Part shown: in pieces, positions 1 to 11,209 of the stretch
How the letters are laid out: each line of letters starts with the position of its first letter
How positions within the stretch are numbered: position 1 is the stretch's first letter
Source of the DNA: Pseudogymnoascus destructans
Lineage: Eukaryota; Ascomycota; Leotiomycetes; Thelebolales; Thelebolaceae
Length of the DNA: 64,000 nt
Direction: 5' to 3'
Assembly (NCBI RefSeq): GCF_001641265.1
Contig: NW_020167528.1
Coordinates: 1,116,001 to 1,180,000 of the forward strand
The notes under the pieces: generated by a model
What the model saw: only the letters and a program-made list of their open reading frames with translations
Database searches by the model: none
What the model was told of the DNA's origin: nothing
Program-made: the position numbers and the translations under genes

Positions 1-81
1 CTCCACCTCTCTCCCACAACCGTACCGTCAATTGTCCCATTTCTAACCCTCAAATCGCTCCAGAACCCCGAACCTCCCGCC

Positions 82-2148
82 ATGCCTTCCGCTATCCCAA
101 GTGGCACAACCGGTGCTGGTTCTGCCTCTCCCGCGACCGGACCGGGCGCGGGCAATGCCAACGACAACATCCGCCGCTTCGCTGCTCCCAGCCGGCCTTT
201 GAGCCCTCGTGCTGAGCACGCTCTCTTCCACAACAAGACGCGATGCTTCGTGTACGGTCTGCAGCCAAGAGCCGTGCAGGGCATGCTCGATTTCGACTTC
301 ATCTGCAAGCGCTCCACACCATCCGTTGCGGGTATCATCTACACTTTCGGTGGACAGTTCGTCAGCAAGATGTACTGGGGAACCAGCGAGACCCTCCTCC
401 CTGTTTACCAGAGCGTAGACAAGGCGATGGCCAAGCACGCTGACGTCGATACCGTTGTCAACTTTGCTTCGTCGCGCAGCGTGTACCAGTCCACCATGGA
501 GCTCATGGAGTATCCTCAAATTAGGTCCATTGCCATTATCGCCGAGGGTGTCCCAGAGAGGGTAAGCATGATCGAAAAAACCCCCTCGCAATCACACGGC
601 ATTAGCTAATTGTAACAGCGTGCACGCGAGATCCTACACGTTGCGAAGAAGAAGGGTATCACCATCATTGGCCCGGCCACTGTTGGTGGAATCAAGCCCG
701 GAGCATTCAAGATCGGCAACACTGGTGGCATGATGGACAACATCGTGGCGTCCAAGCTCTACCGCCCTGGCTCCGTCGGATACGTCTCCAAGTCCGGAGG
801 CATGTCCAACGAGTTGAACAACATCATCTGTAACACAACCGATGGTGTCTACGAGGGTGTTGCCATTGGTGGTGACAGATACCCCGGCACGACATTTATC
901 GACCATCTCCTCCGATACCAAGCCGACCCAGACTGCAAGATCCTCTTATTGCTGGGTGAGGTTGGTGGAATCGAGGAGTACCGCGTCATCGAGGCCGTCC
1001 AGGACGGAACCATCACCAAGCCAATTGTTGCCTGGGCGATCGGAACCTGCGCGAGCATGTTCAAGACCGAGGTTCAGTTCGGACACGCTGGATCGTTCGC
1101 CAACTCGCAGCTCGAGACCGCTGCCAACAAGAACAAGGCCATGAAGGAGGCCGGCTTCCACGTCCCCGAGACCTTCGAGGACATGCCCGCACTCCTCAGC
1201 TCTGTGTACCAGACCCTCGTCAAGGCCGGCAGCATCAAGCCAAAGGCCGAGCCGATCGTGCCCAAGATCCCTCTCGATTACTCGTGGGCGCAAGAGCTTG
1301 GCCTGATCCGAAAGCCAGCCGCCTTCATCTCCACCATCTCCGATGACCGTGGCCAGGAGCTTCTGTACGCCGGAATGCCCATCTCGGATGTCTTCAGAGA
1401 GGACATTGGAATCGGCGGTGTCATGTCCCTCCTCTGGTTCCGTCGCCGTCTCCCGGACTACGCGAGCAAGTTCCTCGAGATGGTTCTCATGTTGACTGCC
1501 GACCACGGCCCCGCCGTCTCCGGTGCCATGAACACCATCATCACCACCCGTGCCGGCAAGGACCTCATCTCCGCCCTCGTCTCCGGTCTCCTCACCATCG
1601 GCTCCCGCTTCGGTGGCGCCCTCGACGGCGCCGCCGAGGAGTTCACCCGGGCCTACGACAAGGGTCTCAGCCCACGTGACTTCGTCGACAGCATGCGCAA
1701 GCAGAACAAGCTCATCCCCGGCATCGGGCACAAGGTCAAGTCGCGCAACAACCCCGATCTCCGCGTCGAGCTCGTCAAGGAGTTTGTCAAGAAGCGCTTC
1801 CCCAGCTGCAAGATGCTCGACTACGCCCTCGCCGTCGAGTCCGTCACCACCTCCAAGAAGGACAACCTGATCCTCAACGTCGACGGCGCCGTCGCCGTCT
1901 GCTTCGTCGACCTGATGCGCAACTGCGGCGCCTTCAGCGCCGAGGAGGCGGAGGACTACCTCCAGATGGGTGTCCTCAACGGACTCTTCGTCCTCGGTCG
2001 CTCTATCGGTCTCATCGCCCATTACCTCGATCAGAAGAGGCTGCGTACTGGCCTGTACAGACATCCTTGGGATGATATCACCTACCTCCTCCCTACGCTG
2101 CAGTCGGGCGCGCCGGGCTCGGAGGGCCGTGTTGAGGTGCAGATGTAG
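82..2148 (+). CDS. acl1: ATP-citrate synthase (lyase) subunit 1
   Basis: Cytosolic ATP-citrate lyase cleaves citrate with ATP and CoA to acetyl-CoA and oxaloacetate. In ascomycetes the enzyme is split, and this is the larger subunit, matching the C-terminal part of animal ACLY. Two exons, 82-561 and 619-2148, with a 57-nt GTAAGC...CAG intron, give 669 aa, the usual family length. The N-terminal half is the CoA-binding/ligase fold. The phospho-histidine lies in GHAGSFANS (His about residue 316). The C-terminal citrate-synthase-like domain contains PGIGHKVKS near residue 528. The ATG at 82 sits in a good context (CCGCCATGCC) about 80 bases into the window. In many ascomycetes the partner subunit gene (acl2) lies head-to-head with acl1, so it may be just outside the left edge. 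Identity is very secure. Confidence 0.97.
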
Positions 2149-2726
2149 AGGGGCCAAGGGAAGGCATGGGGGGGGGGGGCTGTAATCTAATCTTTGCTGC
2201 TTGGGAGTTTGACGCGCTATGCTAGCTGGTGTGTCACGGTCATATTGTTGATCGACGTTGAAAATCATTGACATTAGGTCATGCAAATAATGAACATAAA
2301 ATTTATAGAGCAATCTTCACTGAGCCTGTTTGCGTGTGACCTTGCGTTCAGTGAGTGACGACTACTCGTACTTTGGATCAACGTGCAATGATCGTCTCCC
2401 CCCTTGTAGAAGTATAGTCCAATAAAAACCCGAGTAATGTTATGCTGCTTTACCACTCGTACGAGTATACCTTTTGACTTGGCAAAACATGAAATGCGAC
2501 AGAACTGCCAGGCAGAGATATTATAATTAACTCAACCATATCAGCCTACCTAACACTGAACAACGTATATAAGCTATCGCGTTCCCCAGCCACCCGCCCC
2601 CCCCCCAGTACCAAACAGCGTAATGGAAACGCGCCGTATACCCTCGCCGCTTGGGATTAGCCGCCAAACCCACAGCCAGATCTAGCAATATCTCAAAGCT
2701 ACCACCGAACTCCCTCCCGTCAAAAA
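2149..2726. other. Convergent intergenic region acl1/atg18
   Basis: The 3' flanks of two convergent genes. A G10 run lies at about 2169-2178 and a C9 run near 2600. No gene or RNA is recognisable. Confidence 0.6.
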
Positions 2727-4178
2727 TCATCCATCAAGCACACCCTGCTCGAACTTATCCTTTGTCTGCAGAACCCTGTGAATGAATTAGTCCAAAACGC
2801 CCCAAACTCTCTACTTCCGCCCTGGGTAAAACTTACGAATACTGCTTCACCAGCACCCCCTCCCCCCCCCCCTCCATATCAATATTAAATACATAAAACC
2901 CCCCATCACTCGTAACCACCATGACCTGCGGAAAATTACTACTCATCGCCACCACGCTCCTCATCTGCCCATTCCCGCTCTCCCCCAGCGAACTCTTCGG
3001 GATCTTGATAAACGCAAAGTCCCGCGCTGGTTCCCACATCTCCGTCACCCCCTTCGGAAGGTAGCCGCCCATGGCCCCAACGACATTCTTGCCCATCAGC
3101 TGAGACGTGCGCCGGAACATGGAGCCGAGGGTTCCGCTGGATTTGCGGGTTGGGAGCGTAGTGCGCACCTCGGAGCCGGGGGAGGTGCCGGAGGAGGTTG
3201 CGCTGTCGTGGCTGCGTCCGCCGGACATGCGTTCGCCGCCTGGTGAGCCGGGGGATGTAGGGCGGCTAGAGGGAGAGGTGAGGCGGAAGATGTGGACTGT
3301 GTCTGTGGTTGAGGAGACGCAGAGGAGGGTGGAGGAGGTGTTGAACGACATGCTGTAGATAGTGGAGGGGTAGGAGCCCCGGCGGAACTGGTACAGCTTG
3401 TCGCCGCTCGGGACGGAGAAGACACGGATGATGGTCCCTGTCTCGGAGGCGGTGGCGAGGCGCGTGCCGTCGTTGCTGAGGGCGATGCAGGAGAGGGGGG
3501 CGCGGTGGGCTTCGACGACGTTGATGTTTTTGAGGGTGAGGGTGTCGAAGATTAGGACTTCGCCTGAGATCGGGGGGACGAATTTGGAGGTTGGGGGAGC
3601 GTGGGCGGGGCGCTTTTCTCCGGGCTCGTCGCGTGCTTTGGGGAGGGGGTAGGCGAGGAAGCAGTTGTCGGAGGAGGGAGACAGGGCGCATAGTGCGTGG
3701 GGGTTTGGCGAGGTTGAGATCGTGTAGAGAAGGTTCATGTTTAGGATGTCGTAGAGGTATATTTCCTCTTCGAGTACTACCACGAGTCGTTTTCTATTCA
3801 GGCGCACTGCAAGTACAGCGGACGGGAACGTGAGTTCACAGATAGTCGAGGATCTCTGTATGGTAAGTTAGCCCAAGATTCGGTGATGTTGGGGAGACTG
3901 AAGAGGATTTGCGCTCACTAACTTTTGTATTCCGTATCACCAGGCGCCGCGGGGATAAAACAAGGGCGACGAGGGAAGTCGAGAACATCATCTCAATAAT
4001 CGAGACATTATCTTCATCACTCTTGAAGGCAGGTCGGAACTCGGGGTCGCTATGGTAGATTCGGAATCCTTTCGAAGTACCTATCGACAAAGCATCAGCC
4101 ACCTGCACCTGCGGGAGCCGGACCTGCCCTACCAATAGCAAGACGACTATAGTCCTGGTTGAAAGTAACGAAATTCAT
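2727..4178 (-). CDS. atg18: Autophagy-related PROPPIN Atg18
   Basis: WD40-type seven-bladed PROPPIN that binds PI3P and PI(3,5)P2 and works with Atg2 in phagophore expansion and in vacuole membrane retrieval. The phosphoinositide signature is the FRRG motif in [10 protein letters not shown]. The protein opens [21 protein letters not shown], as the family does. Four exons (on +: 4133-4178, 3923-4080, 2837-3855, 2727-2775) with GTAGGG, GTTAGT and GTAAGT donors give 423 aa, the usual length. The last exon encodes [15 protein letters not shown]. An in-frame ATG two codons upstream (4184) is possible, but the family starts at MNFV. A Gly-rich stretch from a long C/G run (about 2858-2876) precedes the last blade and is the likeliest place for a sequencing slip. 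It shares a 0.6-kb upstream region with the Tyw4 gene. Confidence 0.95.
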
Positions 4179-4811
4179 CGTCATCGTCTTGTGGTTATCT
4201 CACCACTACTCGAGGGTTGAGCTGTATGGGTAGCGGCGCAAGTGCCTGCGCGGAACAATGCTCTTGTTGCCGGCGACCAGGACGAGTCTTGTGGTTGGAG
4301 AGAACAAGTGGCTCGAGGATTGGGTAACTAAATATATCTCGGACGCCTAAAGAACCGAGTCGTTGCCCTTGGAATCCGAGGTTGAGGTGCCCTGTGGCTG
4401 TCAAAGAGCTGGCTGGCGCCTCTTTCCTTGTCGGTGATGTGGTCCAGCGGCCCGCCTTTGGTCCACCTTGTTACTACCAGTGGCTGAAGGTCTTGCAAGG
4501 TCTTTCAGGGGACCAGACTAACAGGACAACACTACTAATAACGATTTGCTTGATGAAGCAAGGAAATATAGAACCTCTTTATATAATATAGGTAAATTAT
4601 CTGTAACTTATATAATGACATAATAAGTAATGAATCAAGAGCTGATCGTCGTTCAGAGAAAACGGCTTCTGCACAGAAGGCTGACTGGTAACGCACGGTC
4701 CACACCTTATTCAGGCCCTCAAAGTACAAAAAATTACTCCCACGTACGTACAAAACGAGGGGCATAAATCGTAAAACATTTTTGATGTCTATCTGTATTA
4801 AGTCTCACCCA
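4179..4811. promoter_or_regulatory. Divergent promoter region atg18/tyw4
   Basis: About 630 bp between two divergent starts; it must hold both promoters. The middle (4560-4640) is AT-rich. I see no specific binding site that I can name with support. Confidence 0.45.
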
Positions 4812-7800
4812 ATGAAGGGTGGTGGACGGCTTCGGCCCAAGGCATCGAAGCAGGATGACTCGATTATGGGGGTAAGTGGTAAACTTCATATTATATCTTC
4901 CTCCACATCTTTTTTTATGGACAAAGCTCTGATAGATATCGCAGACCAACAACAGCAGTATCGTCTCCAAGCGCAGCGTCGAACGCCTATACTACCCAAA
5001 TGAGCCACATTTCTTCCGCTACTTCGTCAAAAAGCCTCAAAGACGAGCACCCCTGATTAATAGAGGCTATTGGTTGCGCATGAAAGCGATAGATCACGTG
5101 GTCAGCCAGTTTTTAAAGGAGACCACGGGGAAGAGAAAGATTGTTGTCAACCTAGGCTGTGGATAGTAAGCGGGAATTATAGTTTAGGGGTATTTTACTA
5201 GACACGTACTAACGATATCAGTGACCCTCTCCCATGGCAATCCTGGGCGAGATACCCGGAAGCATCACGAGATGTTACATTTGTGGACATCGACTATAGG
5301 GATTTGATTCTCAGGAAGAGAGATATGGTACAGCAAACAAGCGAGCTTAATGGCGTTCTGAAGAACGTGGAATATCCTGAAGATGGCGATATCCTACTAC
5401 GAAGCGAACAATACCTGCAGGTTGGCTGTGACCTGCGAGATCTCACAAAGCTCGAGAAGTTCTTCTCCTCGGAGTTTGACTTGAGTAGCAGCGTCGTCTT
5501 CTGCACTGCGGAGGTTTCGATTGCATACATGGACGTCGAGACTTCTGATGCTTTAATCAAATGGATTGGATCGCTCCCCTACTGTTAGCTCTCCACCCGA
5601 AATTTACAGCTGACAACCTGCTGACTCTGTAGCTCTATTTTGCCTTCTGGAGCAATTACTCCCCAATGGACCACGCCATCCATTTGGAAAGACCATGTTG
5701 GCGCATTTCGACAAACTTCAAACGCCACTGAGGCCTGTTTTGGCATATCCAACCACACAAGATCAGGTGAATCGATTCAAAAAAGCGGGGTGGGCAGATG
5801 CCCGTGCTCGGAATTTATGGGAACTTTGGGGATCTTCAGACTTCCTTTCCTCCAAAGAGCGTATACACCTGGATGAAGTTGAGCCCTTCGACGAATGGGA
5901 AGAATTTGCTCTTTTTGGGTGCCATTACACGCTCCTCGAGGCATCTAATGTGCACCTGCCCACAACCCAGCCTCAGAACACGGAAATAGCTGCCGCTTCT
6001 GTTGGGAAAACGGACCCCGAACCAGTGTCTGTGAAAGGGGAAATGGAATACACTGAGTCCTCTAAGTTAAATGGGATAAGGAGGTTTGGGGCATCATTAT
6101 CTGTTAAGGGTGACAATGGTTGCCCAGATCTGAAAGGCAATTTTGGTGGTATGGGTCTGAATAACCGGCTAGGTTCAATTGATGTCTTCGCAAGCGCATC
6201 GCAAGGCGGATCATCCCCTCCGGGTCCTACGCTACGTATAAAACCCGAAACCCGCATGTGCCACACTCTGACAGAGATTGGAGATTGCGGTTCACTGCTT
6301 GTGGGTGGACGATCGTCGCCAGACAAGGCCTTTGCGGACTGCTGGCTATACTCGAAACTATCTCATACGTGGGAACGTGTTGACGATATTCCAGTAGGCA
6401 GATATAGGCACTCCGCATTTGCTCTGGGCGATGGCTCGGTGCTTGTGACAGGCGGAAAGAAGGATTCAAACACTGTACTGAGTGACACGCTTATTTGGAA
6501 TCGCAAAACAGGCTGGAAAGAGTGTCTTCCCGACCAGGATGGTAAACCACAGGTATTTGGCGCACTGATGATCTCTGATGTTATCTCCACAACCTCCACA
6601 ACCTCCACGACGACGAGTGGCTTCCTTGTTGGTGGAATGTTGACCGACGGGCGAGTCTCGACAGATCTCTGGTCATGGGAGCTTCAGGTAATAAATTATC
6701 TCCAAACTACACCGAGAGAAGCTAATGTCTATCATAGAAATATCCACGCGAGCGGTCAATAAGATGGAGCTGCCACGGCAAAGCTGCTGGGGTAGAGAAC
6801 CAATATTTGCACCGATTTGGCGCATGTTGGGCAAACTACGACGGGAAATCGTTGGTGGTTGGTGGTATAATGCCTGGCAACCTGATTCCAGAACACGCCG
6901 AAACAGTGGCTCTCGATATCGAAAGCGACGCAGGACGAATTAGGACAAATCTAACGAATATAGAACGATGCAACACAAGGCCGCTACTGATCGGTCACTC
7001 CGTTGCAACGTCCAGCAGGAGCATGTTGATCATGGGTGGAGGAGCTGTATGCTTCTCATTTGGCACATTTTGGAACAAAGGCTGTTATACCATTTTATCG
7101 GCCGATGAGGATGGAGGTAATCTTCAAGAGTCAGACAAACAGGTCACTGGTAGTTCTGAGCCGTGGAGTTACTTGAATACTGTTGATTCGGAATCGAGCC
7201 ACCCCCCTAAGGTCTCATTACGGCCTTCACCGCTTGAGAATCAGAAGCCTAGAGAGCCTATTATCATCGCGCGGAAGAAGATTTCATCGTGGACGGATTT
7301 CGTGGCCATTTTGTCTTCGGCGGAGCCAGTAATTTTGGAGGGCCTCGACATGGGCTCATGTACAGATCTGTGGACTAATTCCTATCTTCTAGACCGTATT
7401 GGTCAACATCGAGATGCAAGTCACTTCATTTCCTAGGATTCAAGCTTTCTAACTTATATAGGTAACCGTCCACCAAGCCATCGAGGATCGCATGGACTTT
7501 GTATCAAAAAACTTCCAATATGTCACAAAGGACTTTGGTAGTTTCATTGAATCTATCGGCAAAGGAGAAAAGCTCTATCTACGATCATTGGCAATTGGCA
7601 AGCCATTAGAGTTGCCTGCCGACATATCTCGCGACTTCCCAGAAATAGCAGGAGACTTCCATCTCCCACGAGAGCTTGTTGTGGTTGAAGAGAACCAGCA
7701 CAGTTCACCTCTGAGAATCTCTGGTCCGGTCACTATGTGGCTTCACTATGATGTTATGTCTAACGTTCTTTGTCAAATCCGAGGCCAAAAACGACTTCTG

Positions 7801-8205
7801 CTCTTCCCTCCTGGTGACGTGGAGTATTTTGGTTTCGCTCCTGGGGCATCTAGCTCCAGCGTAGATGCCTTTGGGGATTTAACTGGTACCAAGGCAGCCG
7901 CAAGCCATCCGCATGAAGCAAATATGAAACCAGGCGATATACTGTTCCTGCCATCGCTTTGGTTACACACCGCGAAGCCATTGGACGGAGTAAGTGTTTC
8001 CGCCAATGTCTTCTTCAGAGGCCTACAGCATGGGTACGCTGCGGGGAAAGACATATATGGAAACAGGGACTTGCAGGCATATGAAAAGGGAAGACAGGAT
8101 ATCAGCAAGCTCAGCAAGACGTTTGAAAACCTACCACCTGACACTCGAAAGTTCTATCTATTGAGGTTAGCAGATGAGTTGGACCAGAAGGCCCGGTCAT
8201 CTTGA
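4812..8205 (+). CDS. ppm2: tRNA wybutosine-synthesizing protein 4 (methyltransferase-Kelch-JmjC)
   Basis: Tyw4/Ppm2/LCMT2 uses S-adenosylmethionine to methylate and methoxycarbonylate the wybutosine precursor at G37 of tRNA-Phe. Six exons (4812-4871, 4945-5165, 5222-5583, 5633-6687, 6738-7415, 7462-8205) give 1039 aa. Domain order: leucine-carboxyl-methyltransferase-like domain with the SAM loop VVNLGCGYD near residue 90; Kelch repeats in the middle ([26 protein letters not shown]); C-terminal JmjC/cupin domain. The JmjC metal ligands look intact: His887 and Asp889 in LHYD, and His961 in LWLHTA. Family starts resemble this one: a short basic leader, then SKQDD, and [14 protein letters not shown] after the first intron. 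The fifth intron (7416-7461) appears to be GC-AG with donor GCAAGT. Identity is secure; exon edges were deduced by eye. Confidence 0.94.
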
Positions 8206-8940
8206 AACAATGAAGAAACGTTTGAACTATAGTACTCTACATGGACGTGACTGTCCCTAATGTTCGCTCTGTAGTCACAGCGCCGCCATGGCTTTACTTT
8301 GTTGGCTCCAAGAAGCACTGGCAAGGTTAGAGATCGAACAAGCTTGCACTGATGGTGCACACCATCGGGATCGCCACAAAAGCAAAACGAAGACATTCTG
8401 CGGAGTGGCGGGCCGGATGGTGACTCGCGGAAACGTGGACGAGATGGCGAGACATCGGTAAAACATACTTTGATGGGAATAGACGACAACGTTGTTCGAG
8501 GTCAGGAGCAACAAATTCTCCATGCTGTACGTACAAAGGGGGAGCAGCGATTTTCTCCAATGCACCAGCATGACATTCATCACATACATCGCATCCTGCG
8601 CATTAAATTGCATATGGATATAGTATACTCTTTACCCTGTACGGAGTACACCCTTCCATCCGTCGTAATATAAATACTCGTCGGTTCTGGTCCGAGATCA
8701 AAAACTCGGTTGAGCTTTGGCAGCCATGAAAAGGCCAAGAGGAGCATGATTATTCCCTCCCATCTAGACCACACAAATCACACAAATAATAAGCCAGTAG
8801 CCAACAGCTTTCTCACTTGAAGCCCGTTCCTATGTCCGGAATTTCCTATATCAGTCTTCCTCCTTCCTTTACCCTCCTCAACTTCATCTCTGTCTATAAC
8901 TTTGTGAAAAGCTGTTGGGCTCCGTAAAAAGATAAAGTCG
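8206..8940. other. Intergenic region, tyw4 to MFS transporter
   Basis: No gene seen. It contains a TACGGAGTA motif (8640-8648) of a kind that recurs elsewhere in the window, and an AT-rich stretch around 8660-8680. It probably holds the tyw4 3' end and the promoter of the transporter gene. Confidence 0.5.
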
Positions 8941-10537
8941 ATGGAACCCCCACCAACAGTGGGAGAACTTGGCACTTCCTCGCCCCCCTCTCCAACCACA
9001 CCTGACACATTGACGAGAAAAAGGCCAACATAGAAAAGGAGGCGGCCACGTATGTTTCGACGGCGCAACCACAAGATCACGATCAAGATGCCGAACCTGC
9101 CCGGGAAAGATGGAATTCCTCATCCACAAATATCACCCGTTACCTCCAGACCCTCCTGGCCTTCCTGGTCATGGGCGTGAGCGATGCCTCCCTTGGAGTG
9201 AGTTTCCCCACGTGATTAAGCTTATATTTTATACTGACTCTGTTCGAAGGCTTTACTCCCATACGTAAGAGACCCTCTGCCCTGTCCCTCTTCTGACCTG
9301 AAAAATGAGCTAACAAGGTGCTAGATTGAGGAATATTACAAGATCAACTACGCCATAGTGGCCTGCATGTTCCTCAGCCCCTTCGCCGGCTACACCCTCT
9401 CCGCGTTCATGATCAGCAAAATCCACATGCGCTTCGGCCAAGTTGGAATCGCCGTTATTGCTCCAACCTGCAAGATCATTGCCTATGTCATCACCTGCGT
9501 GCACCCGCCCTTTCCAGTTGTCCCTGTCTTTTTAGTCCTGACTGGTCTCGGTAATGGCCTTGAAGACGGAGCCTGGAACGCTTGGGTGGGCAACATGGAA
9601 AATGCCAACGAGTTGATGGGCATCCTCCATGGCGCATACGGACTCGGTGGCGCCATTGGCCCCTTAATCTCTACCGCCATGGTCACAAAGGGTGGTCTGC
9701 ACTGGTACACCTGGTACTACGTCATGGTACGCCCCCCCTTCCCCCGTAAACCCCGGCCCCCTCCTAACACCACCCAGGTTGGATTCGCCGTCCTCGAGAT
9801 CCTCCTCGGATACTACGCCTTCCGCTCCGCAACCGGCAGCGTCTACCGCGCCAAACACCCCGTATCCACCACCGGGCCCCCCGAGTCCCGCACGCGCGAA
9901 GCGCTCAAATCCAAAATCACCTGGCTCGTCGCCGTTTTCCTACTTGCCTACGTCGGAGGTCGCATTGGGGGGGTGGATTGTGACGTTCATGCTGCAGATG
10001 CGACAGGGCGAGCCGTTCGCCTCGGGGATAGTAGCTACGGGCTTCTGGCTCGGCTTAACCGCCGGCCGCGTCGTGCTTGGATTCGTGACGGGGCGCATCG
10101 GGGAGAAGCTCGCTGTGGCGCTGTATCTCGCCCTGAGCGCAGGCTTGCAGCTTCTCTTCTGGCTGATTCCTAGTTTTGTCGCCTCAGCCATTTTCGCCGC
10201 ATTCTTGGGCTTCTTCCTTGGTCCGCTGTTTCCGGCTGCTATCATGGTTGCGACGAAGTTGCTGCCGCCGCGCCTGCATGTTAGCGCCATTGGGTTTGTG
10301 GCTGCGTTTGGTAGCTCGGGGGCGGCGGTGTTCCCGTTCGTGGTGGGGGCGATTGCGCAGGCGAAGGGGGTGTGGGTGTTACAGCCTTTTGCGCTGGCGT
10401 TGCTGGGGGTTATTTTTATTTCGTGGGTTGTGTTGCCGGGTGAGTTTAAGAAGTCGGAGCTGGATGAGGAGCAGAAGAAGGTGCTTAAGATTGAGAAGGA
10501 GAGGGGGACGATCGGCACAGGGACAGAGGCTGTTTGA
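8941..10537 (+). CDS. MFS transporter (fucose-permease/Bsc6-like), frame apparently broken twice
   Basis: Multi-pass Major Facilitator transporter. Recognisable segments: FLVMGVSDASLGALLPYIEEYY, GLGNGLEDGAWNAWVG, and the second half SEVALGGWIVTFM through GFFLGPLFPAAIM to a polar C-tail. Exons seen: to 9197, 9250-9264 (only 15 nt), 9325-9726, then from 9778. Two problems appear. The best start (ATG 8941, MEPPPTVGELGTSS) runs to a stop at 9031, while the frame that continues into the protein (EKKANIEKEAAT) is offset by one base, near 9010-9017. At about 9945-9955 the frame must change again, from LLAYV to SEVALGG. No GT/GC-AG intron explains either shift. The gene may be a young pseudogene, or the assembly may have indels. 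The substrate is unknown; the family includes sugar permeases. Confidence 0.78.
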
Positions 10538-11209
10538 GATGTGGATAGGGGTTTATCGTTGGCTTCATCTATATGCATTGCACTAGGGAGCGTCTTACGT
10601 TGGGAAAATCTAGGCTGGGAGAACAGTACATATGTACTTACATTTTGGGAGGAGAGCGAGGAGTAGGGTTTTGATACTCGGTAGGATATTACTTAATTTG
10701 ACATCCGATATATTTAAAATACATATAGTTACCCAAATCAAATACCTCAAAATCTGTCAGATCATCGAGTATATTATTATGGACATACACAGATCTGCCG
10801 TCTTAAAGGGCCTGCTATGATTCACCGTAGACGAAACATATCAAAACGAGTATATCCACGAATAAACAAGCGTATCCATACATCAGGCTCTATTTCTCCA
10901 CAAATGCAAAACCCGTAGGCTGCTACTATCCAGATTTTGTCTAAAACGCCAGACCACAACCGCCAGCCCAAACGCCCCGCTAAATCCTACCCCAACGGTA
11001 TCTTTGTATCATCCCTTTGCTACACACATACATCTCACCCAGCACCTTCAAACCTCAAACCTCAACCGCCTTAAATAAACTGCAAGGGGTATCCCCTTCG
11101 CTCGCTGCCAGGTTTCCCCAGAAATAATTCAAGCCCCTTTTCTCATCCCTGTTGAATTATAAATCTAACCCCACAGCTCAGACAAGAGGGCTGCCTGCAA
11201 TAGAGAAGC
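10538..11209. other. Convergent intergenic region MFS/sal1
   Basis: AT-rich 3' flanks of two convergent genes. No coding or RNA gene recognised. Confidence 0.55.

Noticed and set aside
946..2313. 455-codon open frame antisense to acl1
   Set aside because: It is a shadow of the GC-rich codon pattern of acl1 on the opposite strand.
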